This document shows positions 5,051-7,698 of a DNA stretch of 7,698 nucleotides, in pieces (the first letter of the stretch is position 1; each line of letters starts with the position of its first letter). The notes under the pieces are model-generated. The model was not told where the DNA came from. It ran no database searches and saw only the letters and a program-made list of their open reading frames with translations. This DNA is from an uncultured Saprospiraceae bacterium. GTDB lineage: Bacteria > Bacteroidota > Bacteroidia > Chitinophagales > Saprospiraceae. The stretch lies in assembly GCA_937967535.1 (NCBI GenBank), contig CALCMV010000035.1, positions 1 through 7,698 on the forward strand, written 5' to 3'. The position numbers and the translations under genes were made by a program.

Positions 5051-5754
5051 TTTAGCAGTTCAATATCAAAAATTAAGGCAGAATTCGGACCTATAACAGG
5101 ACTCGGACTGCGCTCACCATAGGCGAGTCTTGCCGGAACATAGACCCGCCATTTTGAGCCAACAGGCATGAGTTGGAGGGCTTCTTGCCAACCTCTAATC
5201 ACACCCATCACCGGAAAGGAAATCGGCTCGCCGCGTTCTACCGAGCTATCGAATACCTCCCCGTCAATCAATGTACCGTGATAGTGGGTTTTCACATTGT
5301 CGGAAGAGGTTGGAATAGGTCCCTCTCCTTCTGTGAGAATTTCGTATTGTAAACCGCTGTCGGTTACTGTAATTTCTTCTCTTTCAGCATTTTTAGCGAG
5401 AAATTCTTCGCCCTTTTTCAAATTTTTACTTGCTAACATTTTCTTTTTTTCTGTTCTGTATTGATTTGCAATATTGGCGGCTTCGTCCTCATCAATCAGA
5501 TAAGGATTGCCTTTCAAAACGTCTTTAATTGCTTTGGTCATTGAGCGTGGATCCAGTTCGTCCAAGCCTTGTCTTTTGAGGTCGCTTGCCATCATCAGAC
5601 CGACGGCATAAGATACCGAATCCAACTGTATCTGCTCGACCATTTCGGTCTTGGTTTTCGATTTTTTATTGCGTTTCTTTTTCCTTTGTGCTGTCGCATT
5701 GCCGACTACACAGAAACTTAACACAAAAATTAATATTAAATTCTTGGAACTCAT
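5041..5754 (-). CDS. Exported FKBP-type peptidyl-prolyl cis-trans isomerase (Mip/FkpA-like)
   Basis: A 237-residue prolyl isomerase for protein folding outside the cytoplasm. A signal peptide covers about residues 1-22 (LILIFVLSFCVVGNATA). A strongly basic stretch RKKKRNKKSKTKT (24-36) follows, then an FKBP_N-type helical dimerisation domain (about 38-130, SYAVGLMMASDLKRQG) and the FKBP domain (about 136-237). Binding-pocket positions known from FKBP12 look intact: Y158, F169 and D170, F180, V185 and I186, W189, Y212, F229, so it should be active. C15 is preceded by LSF and is a poor lipobox, so I favour a soluble periplasmic protein. I chose ATG at 5754 because it starts the signal peptide; the frame to 5820 would put 22 polar residues before it. 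It is convergent with dcd and divergent from the YkuK-like gene. Confidence 0.92.
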   Translation of the reverse strand: MSSKNLILIFVLSFCVVGNATAQRKKKRNKKSKTKTEMVEQIQLDSVSYAVGLMMASDLKRQGLDELDPRSMTKAIKDVLKGNPYLIDEDEAANIANQYRTEKKKMLASKNLKKGEEFLAKNAEREEITVTDSGLQYEILTEGEGPIPTSSDNVKTHYHGTLIDGEVFDSSVERGEPISFPVMGVIRGWQEALQLMPVGSKWRVYVPARLAYGERSPSPVIGPNSALIFDIELLKIE

Positions 5755-6078
5755 TGCTAAAATATTTTGTTTTATACTTTGTGAGCAAATTAAATATCCG
5801 TTTGTGACGTAAAAAAACAAACATCTACAAGCGGTATTTATTAATTTATTTGCAAAGAAATGAATTTTTTGAGAGAGTTTCTTGTTTATCCCGATAACTA
5901 TACGGGAAAGTTTAAGTTCAAGTCGAAGTTTAAAATTATTTTTTCAAAAAACAATAATAATTTAATATTATATAAATTTAATTGAAAATTAAATTTTTAA
6001 ACTTAATCTTATTCTTAAACTTAAACTTCTTTATTTAACATCTTGTCGATAAGGATTCGACAACCAATACCATGTATC
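5755..6078. other. 324-bp divergent spacer
   Basis: This spacer separates the starts of the FKBP gene and the YkuK-like gene and carries no protein gene. It contains a broken palindrome at 5889-5907 and a pair of inverted hexad arrays at 5908-6028. No full TTTG/TAnnTTTG promoter was found in either direction; TTAATTTG on the minus strand (5793-5786) is one base from a -7 box. Promoters for both genes must lie here, so the repeats are probably close to or inside them. Confidence 0.6.
5908..6028. repeat. Inverted hexad arrays (AAGTTT / AAACTT)
   Basis: Four 6-bp units AAGTTT, AAGTTC, AAGTCG, AAGTTT fill 5908-5931. Five units of the reverse complement type, AAACTT, AATCTT, ATTCTT, AAACTT, AAACTT, fill 5999-6028. 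The 67 bp between them are almost only A and T. The arms can pair imperfectly as a stem. The broken palindrome TCCCG...CGGGA (5889-5907) abuts the left array directly. Confidence 0.75.
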
Positions 6079-6549
6079 ATGAAATGGCGAAGACTAAACG
6101 GTGACAAAATCGACCTGCCCATCAAGCAAGCAGTCGAACAAACCATCAAGCGTGAAACGGCTGCCGGTTACAAACTCAAAGTTTGTATTGGTACGGATTC
6201 GCAAGTGTATGGTGATACGACTGACTTTGCTACGGTGATTGTGTTTTTGCGTGAAAAACGCGGTGGATTTATGTTCATTCACACCGAAAAAAGCGGTGCG
6301 ATTATGAGTCTGCGTGAGCGACTCATCCAAGAAGTCGGCAAATCGGTGACGGTAGCTTACGAGCTATGCGACCTATTCGACAAGTACGACATCGAGATGG
6401 AAGTACACGCCGACATCAATACCGACCCGCACTTCAAATCCAACGTTGCACTCAAAGAAGCGATGGGTTATATTCGCGGTATGGGCTTTGTATTCAAAGG
6501 TAAGCCTGATGCCTTTGCGAGTTCAAGTTGTGCGGATAAGATGGTGTAA
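6079..6549 (+). CDS. YkuK-like (DUF458) predicted RNase H-fold nuclease
   Basis: A 156-residue protein of the DUF458/YkuK family, predicted from family work to have an RNase H-like fold; no member's substrate is firmly known to me. Family signatures are KVCIGTDSQVYG (34-45), FATVIVFL (50-57), GGFMFIHTEKSG (62-73), VHADINTD (109-116) and KSNVALKEAMGYIRGMGF (120-137), ending KPDAFASSSCADK (142-154). Acidic residues D40, E80 or E85, D112 and D144 are candidates for a metal site. ATG at 6079 gives the family-like start MKWRRLNG; an in-frame start at 6043 would add 12 residues without homology. In sporulating Firmicutes the homologue is a cytoplasmic protein; its role in Bacteroidota is not known to me. 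A terminator follows at 6592-6627. Confidence 0.85.
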   Translation: MKWRRLNGDKIDLPIKQAVEQTIKRETAAGYKLKVCIGTDSQVYGDTTDFATVIVFLREKRGGFMFIHTEKSGAIMSLRERLIQEVGKSVTVAYELCDLFDKYDIEMEVHADINTDPHFKSNVALKEAMGYIRGMGFVFKGKPDAFASSSCADKMV

Positions 6550-6591
6550 TTAACAAGAAGGCTATCGCCTATTAAGGGCGCTATCATACTG

Positions 6592-6627
6592 AAAGGCAGT
6601 CACTTTTGAAATGGCTGCCTTTTTTTA
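6592..6627 (+). terminator. Hairpin terminator after the YkuK-like gene
   Basis: AAAGGCAGTCA (6592-6602) pairs with TGGCTGCCTTT (6612-6622) with one mismatch, around a loop CTTTTGAAA, and is followed by a T run (6620-6626). It lies 43 bp past the YkuK-like stop and ends just before the stop of the convergent DUF1877 gene. The minus-strand side has only a short T run (CTTTC), so it is mainly a plus-strand terminator. Confidence 0.85.
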
Positions 6628-6629
6628 TT

Positions 6630-7040
6630 TTAGCCTATACTTGCCACAATAATATCTCCTTCCGCCTCTGCATCCTTAAACATCTCAATAATCGCCATCA
6701 CATCCTCAATGATAAGGTCTTTATCATCTTGGGCGATTTTATCTTCTGCTCTTGCCTTGATTTTAGCTTCCGAAATTTCGCTCAAATGAATGTTCATTTC
6801 CTTAATATCATCTTCATTATGGTATTTGCAAGGCTCATCATTCGGTACTTCAATCACATTATTGGGCATTAAAATACGTTCAAAAGGAGGCGACCAAGGA
6901 AAGCCATCAGCCAATACATACATGGTCGCTTCCCAACGCTTATCCATATATACTATATCTTTTTCCTCAAAGCCTTTTTTCTTTCCAATATTCTCCAAAT
7001 CAGATTTTTTAATTCTGTATAAAACACCAACTTGTCCCAT
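6630..7040 (-). CDS. DUF1877/YfbM-like protein of unknown function
   Basis: A 136-residue, acidic, probably cytoplasmic protein. It begins MGQVGVLYRIKKSDLENI, and DIVYMDKRWEATMYVLADG (28-46) matches the DUF1877 signature of an acidic residue, K and W before a short helix (in the pattern DKxWDxLHxLLTG). The C-terminal EDVMAIIEMFKDAEAEGDIIVASIG fits the family's closing helix and strand. It is shorter than E. coli YfbM, mostly because the central segment (47-80) is compact. There is no signal peptide or membrane segment. DUF1877 proteins have no agreed biochemical role, though they are often found in accessory regions. Upstream on the same strand, 120 bp away across a heptad array, is the AraC-type regulator; control by it is possible but unproven. 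Confidence 0.7.
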   Translation of the reverse strand: MGQVGVLYRIKKSDLENIGKKKGFEEKDIVYMDKRWEATMYVLADGFPWSPPFERILMPNNVIEVPNDEPCKYHNEDDIKEMNIHLSEISEAKIKARAEDKIAQDDKDLIIEDVMAIIEMFKDAEAEGDIIVASIG

Positions 7041-7080
7041 ATTTTATTTTTATTAAATTATTTTGAAAACAAAAAATCAT

Positions 7081-7160
7081 CTCACCTCTCTCGTCTCACC
7101 TCTCACCTCTCTATTCTCTCGTCTCTATTCTCTCATCTCACCTCTCACCTCTCTATTCTC
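7081..7160. repeat. Eleven-unit CTCNNNT heptad array
   Basis: From 7081 to 7157, eleven consecutive 7-bp units all begin CTC and end T: CTCACCT (five times), CTCTATT (three), CTCTCGT (two) and CTCTCAT (one), with a partial CTC at 7158-7160. The last three and a partial unit repeat units 3-5 exactly, giving 25-bp direct copies at 7094-7118 and 7136-7160. The array stops immediately against the AraC stop codon (7161-7163, minus strand). On that strand it is purine-rich (GA/GGT). No hairpin or promoter is visible in it. Confidence 0.92.
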
Positions 7161-7698
7161 CTAAGCATAAGCCGCCCGATACACCTGCGGCGTTACCGCC
7201 ATTATCCGTTTAAATGTGCGATTAAAATAAGAAGTACTGTTGAAGCCACATTCCATACAAATCGCTGCTACCGTCATATCCGTATTCATCAGCATTTGGC
7301 AAGCAAAACCGATACGAGTTTCATTCAGTATTTGTGAAAAAGTCTTTTTCGTATGTCGCTTTACAAAACGACAAAAAGAGGTTTCTGTCAGATACAACAA
7401 ATCCGCTATTTCCTTTACACTAATATCGCGGCTATAATTTGCAAAAATATAATCATACATTTTTTTTATACGACTAAAATGCACCTCTTTCGTATGCTGA
7501 TACACACGATTACAAATTTTTTCATGCGAAGCAGAAGCCAATAAATGCAGCAATTCCAAAAACAAAATAATTTGCGGAAGTCCCTCATTATCAATGATTT
7601 TCTTAATTTTTTTCGTCGCTTTCTTTCTCGTAGCACCAGAAAATACCAAGCCTTGTCCTGCCTCATTAAATAAATTATTCAGCACCCCAAATTCTGTT
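7161..7698 (-). CDS. AraC-family transcriptional regulator (5' end beyond the window)
   Basis: The C-terminal 178 residues of an AraC/XylS-type regulator. The visible part starts TEFGVLNNLFNEAGQGLVFSG, a linker helix typical of cupin-type AraC regulators, so an N-terminal sensor of about 100 residues should lie beyond 7698. The two helix-turn-helix motifs are ISVKEIADLLYLTETSFCRF and MTVAAICMECGFNSTSYFNR; the closing segment FKRIMAVTPQVYRAAYA is the family signature. The frame stays open to the right edge, so the GTG at 7685 is internal, not the start. The TAG stop at 7161 directly adjoins the CTC heptad array. It probably senses a small molecule and controls nearby or distant genes; the target is not visible here. 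Confidence 0.93.
   Translation of the reverse strand, partial: TEFGVLNNLFNEAGQGLVFSGATRKKATKKIKKIIDNEGLPQIILFLELLHLLASASHEKICNRVYQHTKEVHFSRIKKMYDYIFANYSRDISVKEIADLLYLTETSFCRFVKRHTKKTFSQILNETRIGFACQMLMNTDMTVAAICMECGFNSTSYFNRTFKRIMAVTPQVYRAAYA

Noticed and set aside
5755..5820. Longer FKBP start at 5820
   Set aside because: It would place 22 polar residues before a clear signal peptide, which begins at ATG 5754.
7081..7160. CRISPR-like array
   Set aside because: Units are 7 bp with no spacers of 30 bp or so and no cas genes are present; it is a tandem repeat.
7032..7337. 101-codon plus-strand frame over the CTC array
   Set aside because: Its SHL/SRL-rich N-terminal half is the repeat translated, and the rest is antisense to the AraC gene.
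7683..7685. GTG as the AraC start
   Set aside because: The frame continues to the window edge with family-like residues (TEFG before VLNNLF), so the gene is cut by the window, not short.
1..7698. A single novel multi-gene defence or biosynthetic system
   Set aside because: The genes are mostly recognisable single-function families with separate promoters and orientations; no effector, toxin-antitoxin pair, reverse transcriptase or similar core was found.

Overview
The window looks like chromosomal DNA of a low-GC member of the Bacteroidota, probably from the Saprospiria/Chitinophagia/Cytophagia side rather than gut Bacteroides. Three things point there: a secreted metalloprotease ending in a type IX secretion (T9SS) sorting domain, promoters of the Bacteroidota type (TTTG, spacer, TAnnTTTG), and very AT-rich intergenic DNA between moderately GC-balanced genes. 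Seven complete protein genes and one gene cut by the right edge are supported. No tRNA, rRNA, transposase, CRISPR or phage gene was seen.

Layout. 1-712 holds no convincing gene but has two separated perfect inverted repeats (17 bp and 26 bp) and a strong terminator. 713-2614 (-) encodes an M43 (cytophagalysin/pappalysin-like) secreted zinc protease; 2777-3277 (-) a GNAT acetyltransferase. A 504-bp divergent spacer follows, then 3782-4264 (+) a COG4119-type Nudix hydrolase and 4367-4900 (+) dCTP deaminase (dcd). Convergent to dcd is 5041-5754 (-), an exported FKBP-type prolyl isomerase. After a 324-bp divergent spacer comes 6079-6549 (+), a YkuK-like (DUF458) RNase H-fold protein, convergent with 6630-7040 (-), a DUF1877/YfbM-like protein. 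Last is 7161-7698 (-), the C-terminal part of an AraC-family regulator.

The genes are mostly housekeeping or accessory and do not form one pathway. The clearest functional pairing is Nudix plus dcd, both acting on nucleotides and reading the same way. The protease and the FKBP are both exported and could meet in the cell envelope, but nothing in the sequence ties them together.

The most unusual feature lies between the genes. At least five intergenic sites carry short tandem arrays with a strict 7-bp period but different unit sequences: ATGAACY, TTTGGAM/GTCC-type, TTTGGAA, AAAAATC and CTCNNNT. A further site has a 6-bp period (AAGTTT/AAACTT). Several arrays occur as inverted pairs, touch stop codons or promoters, or bracket a gene. 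This looks like a family of short tandemly repeated sequences, and I regard it as the best candidate here for something under-described.
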